Source: Lachnospiraceae bacterium UBA1712
Lineage (GTDB): Bacteria > Bacillota > Clostridia > Lachnospirales > Lachnospiraceae
Assembly (NCBI GenBank): GCA_002317175.1
Contig: DCJA01000036.1
Coordinates: forward strand, 133,331-197,330
Reading direction: 5' to 3'
Length of the DNA: 64,000 nt
Shown here: piece after piece, positions 36,816 to 44,712 of the stretch
How the letters are laid out: every line of letters begins with the position of its first letter
Numbering within the stretch: the first letter of the stretch is position 1
The notes under the pieces: generated by a model
What the model was told of the DNA's origin: nothing
Databases searched by the model: none
Seen by the model: only the letters and a program-made list of their open reading frames with translations
Translations under genes and position numbers: made by a program

Positions 36816-38216
36816 ATGGCAGATAATAATAACAAAGTAGTAGCTATTAAGAAACCAATCAATGTTAATCTTGGTCTGATATTCTTTTTGATTATTCTTA
36901 TTTACATTATTATTTGTATATTTATGTTTTTCTCTTCTAAGCATGTTACTGGATATCAGGTTAAGAAGGGTTCATTATCAGTGTCTAATATCTATGAAGG
37001 TATTGCTCTGAGAGATGAGATAGTAGTAACTGCTGGTTCTGCAGGCTATGTTAATTATTTTGCTACTGAAGGTGAAAAGGTTGGTACAGGTAACCTTGTA
37101 TGTGGTATTGATGAGACTGGTGCATTACAGGATTACATTATGCAGAACAATGAATCTGGAGCAAACAGCTTAAGTGAAAAGGATCTGTCTTCAATTAAGA
37201 ATGAGATGATAAATTTCTCTACTGGATTTGATGAGAAGGACTTTTCTTCCACATATGATTTTAAATATGCTATTCAGGGTGACGTTTTAAAGTTCTCGAA
37301 CAGAAATCTTCTTAATTCACTTGAGGATCTTACAAGTCAGAGTGCTTTGATTAAGTTGTGCAATTCTCCTGACTCTGGTGTAGTAATTTATTCGATTGAT
37401 GGCTATGAGAAATATACACCTGCTAATGCTAAAAAAGAATGGTTTGAAAAAGAACAGTATGAAGAAAATAAGGTTCAGCTTATAAATAATAATATAGTAT
37501 CTATTGGTGATCCTTTATTTAAATTGTCTGATAGTGAAAGTTGGTCTATTCTTATTCAGGTTGAAGAGAATCGTGTTCAGGAACTGGTTGATGAGAAGTA
37601 TGTTAAGGTTAAATTCTTAAAGAATCAGTATGAATCCTGGGCAAAGATTACGCCTGTAGATGGAGCTGATGATGGTAATTATATTCTGTTAACATTTACG
37701 AACTCCATGATTACTTTTGTACAGGACAGATTTATTAATATTGAGTTATTGTTGGATAGCGAAACTGGACTTAAGGTACCTAATTCGGCAATCTGTGAGA
37801 AATCGTTCTTTATTGTATCCAAGGATTATCTGACAAAGGGCGGAGATGGTAATGACTGTGTGCTTAGAGAGACCTTTAATGAAAATGGTCAAATGATACC
37901 TGAATCTATCCCTGTTACGATATATAGCGAAAACAGTGAGACTAATGAGGTGTATCTGGATGATTCTACATTAAGACTTGGTGATAGAATAGATATGCCT
38001 GATTCTGAGGAAACATTTGTTATAAGCAAGTCTGGTACCCTGACAGGTGTTTATAATATTAATAAAGGATATGCTGATTTTAAGGAAATTGAAGTACTTA
38101 ACAGCAATGAAGAATATAGTATTGTTAAATCTAATTCGGCATACGGACTTGTAGCATATGACTACATAGTACTTGATGCAGAATCAGTCGAGACGGATGA
38201 ATTTATCTATGAGTAA
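36816..38216 (+). CDS. HlyD-like adaptor protein
   Basis: The 466-residue protein has a short cytoplasmic N-terminus, one transmembrane helix at about 18-42, and an extracytoplasmic part. The first segment of that part (GYQVKKGSLSVSNIYEGIALRDEIVV...GYVNYFATEGEKV) looks like the beta-barrel/lipoyl half of HlyD/membrane-fusion proteins. No ABC transporter or exporter gene is beside it. It is followed by ylmE (8-nt overlap) and sepF, so it lies in the division-gene neighbourhood, which suggests an envelope or division role rather than export. AGAAGGGAGG is the ribosome site. Confidence 0.8.
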   Translation: MADNNNKVVAIKKPINVNLGLIFFLIILIYIIICIFMFFSSKHVTGYQVKKGSLSVSNIYEGIALRDEIVVTAGSAGYVNYFATEGEKVGTGNLVCGIDETGALQDYIMQNNESGANSLSEKDLSSIKNEMINFSTGFDEKDFSSTYDFKYAIQGDVLKFSNRNLLNSLEDLTSQSALIKLCNSPDSGVVIYSIDGYEKYTPANAKKEWFEKEQYEENKVQLINNNIVSIGDPLFKLSDSESWSILIQVEENRVQELVDEKYVKVKFLKNQYESWAKITPVDGADDGNYILLTFTNSMITFVQDRFINIELLLDSETGLKVPNSAICEKSFFIVSKDYLTKGGDGNDCVLRETFNENGQMIPESIPVTIYSENSETNEVYLDDSTLRLGDRIDMPDSEETFVISKSGTLTGVYNINKGYADFKEIEVLNSNEEYSIVKSNSAYGLVAYDYIVLDAESVETDEFIYE

Positions 38217-38910
38217 TATTTCTAATAATATTGAATTTGTTAAAAAGAATATTCAAGAGGCTTCTAAAGCGTCGAATCATGTCGATGAAGCTACTCTTAT
38301 TGCGGTAAGTAAGACTAAGCCGGTTGCCATGCTTAAAGAAGCCTATGATGCTGGAATGCGAGACTTTGGAGAAAATAAAGTTCAGGAGATTATGGATAAA
38401 TATGAACAGCTTCCAAGTGATATTCGCTGGCATATGATAGGTCATCTACAGACCAATAAGGTTAAATATATCGCAGATAAGATATATATGATTCATAGCG
38501 TTGAGTCTGTAAAGCTTGCTGAGGAGATAAGCAAGAGAGCTGAAATGTGCAACAGAGTAATACCTGTACTCATTGAGATTAATATCGGTAATGAAGAATC
38601 TAAGTTTGGCCTCTCGCCGGATGAGCTGGAAGCTTTTGTGAGATCTATTAATAAGCTTTCGGGTATTAAGGTTAGTGGACTTATGTGTGTGGCTCCTTAT
38701 ACTGATAATCCGGAAGAAAACCGCATTTATTTCAAGCAGCTGAAGCAGTTATCTGTTGACATAATGACTAAAAACATAGATAATATTTCTATGGATGTTT
38801 TGTCCATGGGAATGACTGGTGACTATCAGATAGCTGTTGAAGAAGGTTCAACATATGTGAGAGTTGGAACAGGTATTTTCGGTGAACGTGATTATTCAAT
38901 TAAGATATAA
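38209..38910 (+). CDS. YggS/YlmE family PLP-binding protein
   Basis: This single-domain PLP protein keeps vitamin B6 and amino-acid pools balanced and has no clear enzyme activity. The 233 residues hold the PLP lysine K35 in LIAVSKTKP, the DFGENKVQE motif, WHMIGHLQTNK and the C-terminal SMGMTGDYQIAVEEGST. The ATG at 38209 overlaps the upstream stop; in-frame starts at 38197 and 38176 are possible but lack a spaced site. Next to sepF it matches the ylmE-sepF order of Gram-positive division clusters. Confidence 0.93.
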   Translation: MSNISNNIEFVKKNIQEASKASNHVDEATLIAVSKTKPVAMLKEAYDAGMRDFGENKVQEIMDKYEQLPSDIRWHMIGHLQTNKVKYIADKIYMIHSVESVKLAEEISKRAEMCNRVIPVLIEINIGNEESKFGLSPDELEAFVRSINKLSGIKVSGLMCVAPYTDNPEENRIYFKQLKQLSVDIMTKNIDNISMDVLSMGMTGDYQIAVEEGSTYVRVGTGIFGERDYSIKI

Positions 38911-38924
38911 GGAGAATGAAGATT

Positions 38925-39404
38925 ATGGGACTTATGGATTCATTTTTAACAGCAATGAACCTTGGAGATAATGAAGGCGAAGATGACGAGTACTTCGATG
39001 ATTTAGATGAGGGAGAAGTTGCTCCAAAAGTTGTGAAAAGTGCAAAATCTTCAGCAGATTCAAATGGTGAGGAAGCAGTAAGAAGACCTAGCGTTAAGCC
39101 TTCTATTGCAAGAACAAAGAAATCAGGTAATGGTATGGAAGTATGTGTTATTAAGCCAACAACATATGATGAAGTTCCAGAGATTACAAATACTTTATTA
39201 GCAAATCGTACTGTTGTACTTAATGTTGAAGGCCTTGATGTTGCTTTGGCTCAGCGTATTATTGACTATACGACAGGATCTTGTTACGCGATTGGTGGTA
39301 ATTTACAGAAGATATCACATTATATCTTTATTATTACTCCAGCAAGCGTTGATATTTCTGGTGATTTCCAGGGCGTATTAAGTGATTCTTTTGATCTTCC
39401 TTAA
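38925..39404 (+). CDS. sepF: Cell division protein SepF
   Basis: SepF anchors FtsZ to the membrane and shapes the septum. The 159 residues begin with the amphipathic membrane-targeting helix (MGLMDSFLTAMNLG), then a disordered acidic linker, and the DUF552 core (about 75-159, VCVIKPTTYDEVPEI and QRIIDYTTGSCYAIGG). The ATG at 38925 is chosen because AAGGAG (38909-38914) is 10 nt away; an ATG at 38916 is too near. In this window sepF is the only FtsZ membrane tether seen. Confidence 0.94.
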   Translation: MGLMDSFLTAMNLGDNEGEDDEYFDDLDEGEVAPKVVKSAKSSADSNGEEAVRRPSVKPSIARTKKSGNGMEVCVIKPTTYDEVPEITNTLLANRTVVLNVEGLDVALAQRIIDYTTGSCYAIGGNLQKISHYIFIITPASVDISGDFQGVLSDSFDLP

Positions 39405-39416
39405 AGGATATTTATT

Positions 39417-39449
39417 ATAAGCTTGCCCATATCGGCAAGCTTATTTTTA
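39417..39449 (+). terminator. Rho-independent terminator
   Basis: ATAAGCTTGCC (39417-39427) pairs perfectly with GGCAAGCTTAT (39434-39444), with a 6-nt loop and T residues after. Confidence 0.9.
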
Positions 39450-39475
39450 TGTTATATGAAAGGTATATGTTTTTT

Positions 39476-40579
39476 ATGTCTAGAATAATGATTAAAGCAC
39501 CTGCAAAGGGTGATTATGAAGTTGTAATTGAGAAGGATTTTAATAATCTTAAGGAAGAGCTTACTAAAGTTAATGCTAACAAAAGTAAAGTGTGTATTAT
39601 TTCTGATTCCAATATATTCCCTATCTATTCGAAAGAGGTTATAGATATATTGACTTCGTTGGAATGTGAAGTTGATGAAGTTGTTCTTGAACCAGGCGAG
39701 ATAAGTAAGTCTATGGAAGATACAGAACCTTGCTTCAGACTTTTGTTAAATAAGATGTATTCAAGAAATGATTACATTATCTCTTTGGGTGGTGGCTGCG
39801 TTGCTGATTATGCTGGCTTTATTGCTGCTACATTCAAAAGAGGTATGCAGTTGATACATATCCCTACTTCACTTATGGCTATGGCTGACAGCTGTGTTGG
39901 TGGTAAAGTCGGTATTGATTTTATGGGTTATAAGAATATGATTGGTACTTATTATAATCCGAAGCTTGTGTATGTGAATGTGTCATGCATCAATACACTT
40001 GATGAGATTCATTATTACAGCGCTTTTGCTGAGATTATGAAGACTGCAATTATTAAGAGCTCAAGCGTGTATGAGTGGCTGATTGAGAATCTTTACGAAA
40101 TTAGCGACAAGGACCCTGATATTATCGTAGATATGATAGAGCAGACTATTAATATTGCTAAGATATATATTGAAAAGGATCCATATAATACATCTGACAG
40201 ACTCGTACTGAATCTTGGTCATACAGTTGGACATGCTATAGAAAAAGCTAAAAATTACACAATGTCTCATGGAGAATGTGTTGCGTTGGGTATAATTGCG
40301 GCTGCGCATATTTCACTTAAGAGAGAAATGCTTTCTTTGGAAGAATATCTTGAAATAAGAGATATGTTTGTGCCATTTAATCTGCCTATTACCATTGAAG
40401 ATATTGATGTTGACGCAATCATTGAAGATATCAGATATGATAAAAAGAATGATAAAGGCTTTTGCTTTATTCTTTTTAAAAAGATTGGCAAGGCAGTCAT
40501 TGACTGTAATGTGACCGAAGAAGAAATCAGGGCTGCACTCGAAGAGATTAGGTTTAGTGAAGACGATTACATGGAGTAA
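39476..40579 (+). CDS. aroB: 3-dehydroquinate synthase family protein
   Basis: AroB turns DAHP into 3-dehydroquinate with NAD+ and a divalent metal, the second step of the shikimate pathway. The 367-residue product has the NAD loop SLGGGCVADYAGFIAATFKRGM, the SLMAMADSCVGGKVGID segment, and the metal ligands in AEIMKTAI, LGHTVGHAIE and SHGECVALG. No other shikimate gene is near. Starts at 39449, 39467 and 39476 are in frame; GAAAGG at 39458-39463 fits the last best, though its spacing is long. A related sugar-cyclase role cannot be excluded. Confidence 0.88.
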   Translation: MSRIMIKAPAKGDYEVVIEKDFNNLKEELTKVNANKSKVCIISDSNIFPIYSKEVIDILTSLECEVDEVVLEPGEISKSMEDTEPCFRLLLNKMYSRNDYIISLGGGCVADYAGFIAATFKRGMQLIHIPTSLMAMADSCVGGKVGIDFMGYKNMIGTYYNPKLVYVNVSCINTLDEIHYYSAFAEIMKTAIIKSSSVYEWLIENLYEISDKDPDIIVDMIEQTINIAKIYIEKDPYNTSDRLVLNLGHTVGHAIEKAKNYTMSHGECVALGIIAAAHISLKREMLSLEEYLEIRDMFVPFNLPITIEDIDVDAIIEDIRYDKKNDKGFCFILFKKIGKAVIDCNVTEEEIRAALEEIRFSEDDYME

Positions 40580-40581
40580 GC

Positions 40582-41103
40582 ATGAAAAATAAACAAAAGA
40601 TAATTCATTTGATTATAGATGTTCTGTCAGTGATTTTGCTTGTCTGGATAGATAGAATTAGCAAGAATGTTGCTACGGCCAAGCTTAAAGGGCAAAATGA
40701 TTTTGTGATAATAAAAGATGTATTTGTATTACAGTATCTGGAAAATCGTGGAGCTGCTTTTGGAGTATTTCAGAATAAGCAGTACTTCTTTATTGCTATT
40801 TCAATTATTTTTTTGGCTATTGTAGCTTATGTGCTTATAAAGCTGCCGGTTTTAAAAAAATATTATGTATTCGAAAGTGTATTAGCTTTTTTGGCGGCTG
40901 GGGCAATTGGAAATATGATTGATCGTATTATTCAGAATTATGTTGTCGATTTCTTTTATTTTGAATTAATAGATTTCCCTATTTTCAATGTTGCAGATAT
41001 TTATGTGACGCTAAGCTGTATTGCTTTTGCGATTATTTTAATATTTGTATTTTCAGAGGAAGATTTAAGTTTTCTGTCTTTAAAAAAGAATAAGAATGAA
41101 TAA
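40582..41103 (+). CDS. lspA: Lipoprotein signal peptidase II
   Basis: This membrane aspartyl protease removes signal peptides of prolipoproteins such as the carboxypeptidase encoded upstream. The 173 residues have four transmembrane helices, the ENRGAAFG motif, and catalytic D114 (GNMIDR) and D139 (NVADIY). The start is 2 nt after aroB, and it overlaps the pseudouridine synthase gene by 8 nt. Confidence 0.96.
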   Translation: MKNKQKIIHLIIDVLSVILLVWIDRISKNVATAKLKGQNDFVIIKDVFVLQYLENRGAAFGVFQNKQYFFIAISIIFLAIVAYVLIKLPVLKKYYVFESVLAFLAAGAIGNMIDRIIQNYVVDFFYFELIDFPIFNVADIYVTLSCIAFAIILIFVFSEEDLSFLSLKKNKNE

Positions 41104-42010
41104 GTATAATTTTTTGATTGATGATATATATGAAGGAGAGCGTCTTGATAAGGGAATTTCACTTTTAGTGGGAGATTCCATGTCGCGCTCTTTTTTGCAA
41201 AAAATAATAAAGAATAAGTCTGTTTATGTCAATGGTAAAGCTCAGAAAGCAAGTTATATTCTAAAAGATGGGGATGAAGTCGGTTTTGAGATAGAGGATT
41301 GCGAAGCCCTTGAGGTTATTCCTCAGAATATTGCTCTTGATATTTTGTATGAAGATAAGGATGTAATAGTTGTTAATAAACCTAAAGGAATGGTGGTGCA
41401 TCCTGCTCCTGGACATATGAGTGATACTCTTGTTAACGCACTTTTATATCACTGTGCAGATTCCTTGTCAGGAATAAATGGGGTATTGAGACCTGGAATC
41501 GTACATAGAATAGACAAAGATACAACTGGATCAATAATTGCATGTAAGAATGATATGGCCCATCAGTCTATTGCAAAACAGTTACAGGAACATAGTATCA
41601 ATAGACGTTACAGGGCAATAGTTTATGGCAATTTAAAGGATGATGAAGGTACAATTAGAAGTCTGATTGGCAGAGATGAAAATGACAGAAAAAAGATGAG
41701 TGCCAATGTCCGACATGGCAAGGAGGCTGTGACACATTATACTGTTTTGAAAAGATTTAAGGATTACAGTTATATTGAATGCCGACTGGAGACTGGCAGA
41801 ACACATCAGATCAGAGTTCATATGGCATCGATTGGTCATCCATTACTTGGAGATAGCACATATACTAACAGAAAATGTCCATTCAAGCTTGAGGGGCAGA
41901 CACTTCATGCATATATTCTTGGATTTGTACAACCAAGCACTGGTGAGTATATAGAAACGCTGGCTCCACTGCCGTCATATTTTGAGGATTTACTTGTTAA
42001 ACTTAGTTAA
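41096..42010 (+). CDS. RluD-family 23S rRNA pseudouridine synthase
   Basis: The 304 residues have an N-terminal S4 RNA-binding domain (about 13-85) and a RluA-type catalytic domain with D140 in HRIDKDTTG. The GRTHQIRVHMASIGHPLLGD segment is near 240. It isomerises uridines, probably in 23S rRNA. It is next to lspA as in many Firmicutes (ylyB position). The exact rRNA site cannot be told. Confidence 0.94.
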   Translation: MNKYNFLIDDIYEGERLDKGISLLVGDSMSRSFLQKIIKNKSVYVNGKAQKASYILKDGDEVGFEIEDCEALEVIPQNIALDILYEDKDVIVVNKPKGMVVHPAPGHMSDTLVNALLYHCADSLSGINGVLRPGIVHRIDKDTTGSIIACKNDMAHQSIAKQLQEHSINRRYRAIVYGNLKDDEGTIRSLIGRDENDRKKMSANVRHGKEAVTHYTVLKRFKDYSYIECRLETGRTHQIRVHMASIGHPLLGDSTYTNRKCPFKLEGQTLHAYILGFVQPSTGEYIETLAPLPSYFEDLLVKLS

Positions 42011-42049
42011 TTTAAGTAAAATAATAAGTGATAAAGGAGGTGTTTCATT

Positions 42050-42670
42050 ATGAAGACTATTATTACTATTGGTCGTCAGGCAGGCTCTGGCGGACGTGAA
42101 ATTGGCGAAAAACTTGCGCAACATTTTGGGATTCCTTTTTTTGACAGGGAATTACTTAGCAGAGCTGCTAAAGAGAGCGGCTTTTGTGAAGAAATGATAC
42201 AGATGCATGATGAAAAGGCTACGAATTCTTTCCTTTATAATCTTGTGATGGACACATATTCCTTTGGTTATAATTCATCGACTTTTGTTGACATGCCTAT
42301 AAGTCACAAAGTATTTCTTGCTCAGTTTGATACTGTTAAAAAGATTGCTTTGGAGGGTCCCTGCGTTATAGTCGGACGATGTGCAGATTATGCATTAAGT
42401 GACTATGACAACGTACTTAAGCTGTTTATATATGGTAATGAAAATCAAAAGATTGACAGAATAGTTGATAAGCTGAAGATGGATCCAAAAGAAGCAAAGG
42501 ACTGGATGCTTAAAACTGATAAGCGCAGATCCAGCTATTATAATTATTATTCATCAAAGAAGTGGGGACGTGCTGAATCCTATGATTTGTGTATTAACAG
42601 CTCTTTGCTTGGGATAGAAGGAACGGTTAACCTGATTGTTCAGGCAGTTGAAGATTTTGAAAATAGATAA
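42050..42670 (+). CDS. Cytidylate kinase-like (AAK26) family protein
   Basis: The 206-residue protein starts with a P-loop-like GRQAGSGGREIGEKLA (from residue 8) and FFDRELL, as in the cytidylate-kinase-like family. The usual GK(S/T) is replaced by GGR. The conserved GRCADYAL and KRRSSYYNYYS segments follow. True Cmk is usually longer at its NMP-binding part, so the substrate is uncertain. AAGGAGG precedes the ATG, 39 nt after the previous gene. Confidence 0.85.
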   Translation: MKTIITIGRQAGSGGREIGEKLAQHFGIPFFDRELLSRAAKESGFCEEMIQMHDEKATNSFLYNLVMDTYSFGYNSSTFVDMPISHKVFLAQFDTVKKIALEGPCVIVGRCADYALSDYDNVLKLFIYGNENQKIDRIVDKLKMDPKEAKDWMLKTDKRRSSYYNYYSSKKWGRAESYDLCINSSLLGIEGTVNLIVQAVEDFENR

Positions 42671-42675
42671 AATTA

Positions 42676-42700
42676 TATAGCCTGTATTTTGCAGGCTATA
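42676..42700 (+). terminator. Stem-loop, possible weak terminator
   Basis: TATAGCCTG (42676-42684) pairs with CAGGCTATA (42692-42700) around a 7-nt loop. There is no T-tract, and the next start codon is 8 nt away, so it may modulate rather than end transcription. Confidence 0.5.
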
Positions 42701-42707
42701 ATCATGT

Positions 42708-43646
42708 ATGAATGGAATAGATATGAATACTGTATATGATGCTATAAATGAAGTAAATAAAATAATCAAGGGTAAAAATGATGTTGTTGTTAAGATAATG
42801 GCAGCTATTCTTGCTGGAGGACATGTTCTGATGGAAGACATACCTGGTGTTGGTAAGACAACATTGAGTACAACTCTTGCAAAAGTGCTTTCAATGGATT
42901 ATAAGAGAGTACAGTTTACTCCGGATGTACTTCCTAGTGATATAGTTGGTTTTTCTATGCTTAATAATATTAGCAGAGAATTTGAGTTTAAGCCAGGACC
43001 TGTATTTTGTAATCTCTTTCTTGCTGATGAGCTTAACAGAACTTCTCCGAAGACTCAGTCAGCGTTGCTGGAGGTTATGGAAGAGGGCAGTGTGACTATA
43101 GATGGAATTAGTCATAAGGTTGATGACACATTTGTTGTTATTGCCACTCAGAATCCTACAGGAAGTGCGGGAACCAATATGCTTCCAGAATCGCAGCTGG
43201 ACAGATTCTTGATTTGTACTACTATGGGATATCCATCACATCAGGATTCGATTGATATACTAAAAACTCACGGTGGAATTAAAAAAACAGATATTTCGCC
43301 GGTTATTAGTCTTGCAGACTTACTTGAAATGAAAAAACAGGTTGATAATGTGTTTGTACATGATTCTATTTATGAATATATAACATGCCTGTGTGAAAAA
43401 ACCAGATCTGATTCGATGTTTAGTCAGGGAGTAAGCCCAAGAGGAGCTATTGCTCTTTTAAAGATGGCAAAAGCATATGCATATATTGATGGCGTTGATT
43501 TTGTCAGGGCTTCGGATGTTCAGAATGTATTGCCAGATGTTTTTGGGCATAGGATTAAGATTAGTTCAAAAGCCAGAACAGAAGGATTAGATAATAAAGG
43601 GGTTATCAGCTATCTGCTTTCAGCTGTAACTCCACCAAGACAGTAA
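42708..43646 (+). CDS. MoxR-family AAA+ ATPase
   Basis: MoxR ATPases act as chaperones in metal insertion or envelope assembly and are usually coded with DUF58 and transglutaminase proteins, as here. The 312 residues have Walker A GVGKTT near residue 44, FTPDVLPSDIVGF, Walker B LFLADELNRTSPKTQ near 107, and the MoxR lid region at the C-terminus. No clear Shine-Dalgarno precedes the ATG at 42708, and an ATG at 42723 is an alternative. The next gene starts 1 nt after its stop. Confidence 0.93.
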   Translation: MNGIDMNTVYDAINEVNKIIKGKNDVVVKIMAAILAGGHVLMEDIPGVGKTTLSTTLAKVLSMDYKRVQFTPDVLPSDIVGFSMLNNISREFEFKPGPVFCNLFLADELNRTSPKTQSALLEVMEEGSVTIDGISHKVDDTFVVIATQNPTGSAGTNMLPESQLDRFLICTTMGYPSHQDSIDILKTHGGIKKTDISPVISLADLLEMKKQVDNVFVHDSIYEYITCLCEKTRSDSMFSQGVSPRGAIALLKMAKAYAYIDGVDFVRASDVQNVLPDVFGHRIKISSKARTEGLDNKGVISYLLSAVTPPRQ

Positions 43647-43647
43647 A

Positions 43648-44712
43648 ATGTATAATGATTCAGTCAAATCGATAAGCTTTAAATTTAATTTCTTATATAT
43701 TCTTGCATATGTAATTGCATATGCTTTATTTGGAGTGGGAATATTTATATATCTTAGAAGTTACATTTTTCTCATTCTACTAATTCTTGCGGCTATTCTG
43801 CCTTTTGTTTCTTTTGCATTTTTAAGAATACTTTCCAAATCCCTGGATATCAGTCTGTTTGTCTCTGACGGGGTAATTGAAGTTGGATCCCCATTGGGAG
43901 TAGGTATCACTGTTAATAATAAATCTATTATAACTTCGCTTAATCTGAAGTGTTATCTGAGTATATACAATGATTATTATAATGAAAAATGTGACCAGCT
44001 AATAACTGTCCCTGTTCTTGCAAAAGCACAAAATAAAAATCCTCTTATTTGCGAAGCAGTTAGTTGCGGAAATATAAGAGTAGTACTTAATAAGGTTTGT
44101 CTTACTGATTTATTTGGAATGTTTAGTTATGTATATACTAAATCGCAGGCTGTTGAGACTGATATTATCCCTGTAGGCAGAAGTCTGACTGATATAGACA
44201 GACTAGGCCTGCTATCAGGATATTCTGACAATGAAGATGATAGTAAAAAGGGTAATGAATATTCAGATACTTCCAACATTAGGGAGTATATTGCAGGGGA
44301 CAGGATTAAAGATATTCATTGGAAATTGTCCTCTAAAAGAGATATTTTGCTTGTAAGGGAACATATTAAGACCTGTGAAAACAAGTTACTGGTATGGGTT
44401 GATCATTCAGGCAGAAAGAAGAATAATGAACTGATTTTGGCATTAACTGTTGCGGTTGCAAAATATTGTATAAGTGAAGGCATTTTGCTTAAACTATTGT
44501 GGCTTTCAGCTGACAATCAAACTGTCAATGAATATACAGTAATGAGCCTGGGGGACTGTTATGATGGTCTGCATCAAATATATTTGGACAATACTCGTCT
44601 TAATAGCCCAGATATAAAGTCGGTTATCATTAACAATGATTTAAAAACTGACAAGCTAATTAAAATAGGCTTTAGAGATAATGAGGTAGCTGTTTACGCT
44701 TATGAAATCTAA
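43648..44712 (+). CDS. DUF58 domain membrane protein
   Basis: The 354-residue protein has two transmembrane helices at about 15-60 and the DUF58 signature REYIAGDRIKDIHWKLSSKRDILLVREH (near 211-240), followed by a vWA-like strand LLVWVDHSG. It is the usual partner of MoxR ATPases, of unknown molecular role. The gene overlaps the transglutaminase gene by 11 nt. Confidence 0.92.
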   Translation: MYNDSVKSISFKFNFLYILAYVIAYALFGVGIFIYLRSYIFLILLILAAILPFVSFAFLRILSKSLDISLFVSDGVIEVGSPLGVGITVNNKSIITSLNLKCYLSIYNDYYNEKCDQLITVPVLAKAQNKNPLICEAVSCGNIRVVLNKVCLTDLFGMFSYVYTKSQAVETDIIPVGRSLTDIDRLGLLSGYSDNEDDSKKGNEYSDTSNIREYIAGDRIKDIHWKLSSKRDILLVREHIKTCENKLLVWVDHSGRKKNNELILALTVAVAKYCISEGILLKLLWLSADNQTVNEYTVMSLGDCYDGLHQIYLDNTRLNSPDIKSVIINNDLKTDKLIKIGFRDNEVAVYAYEI

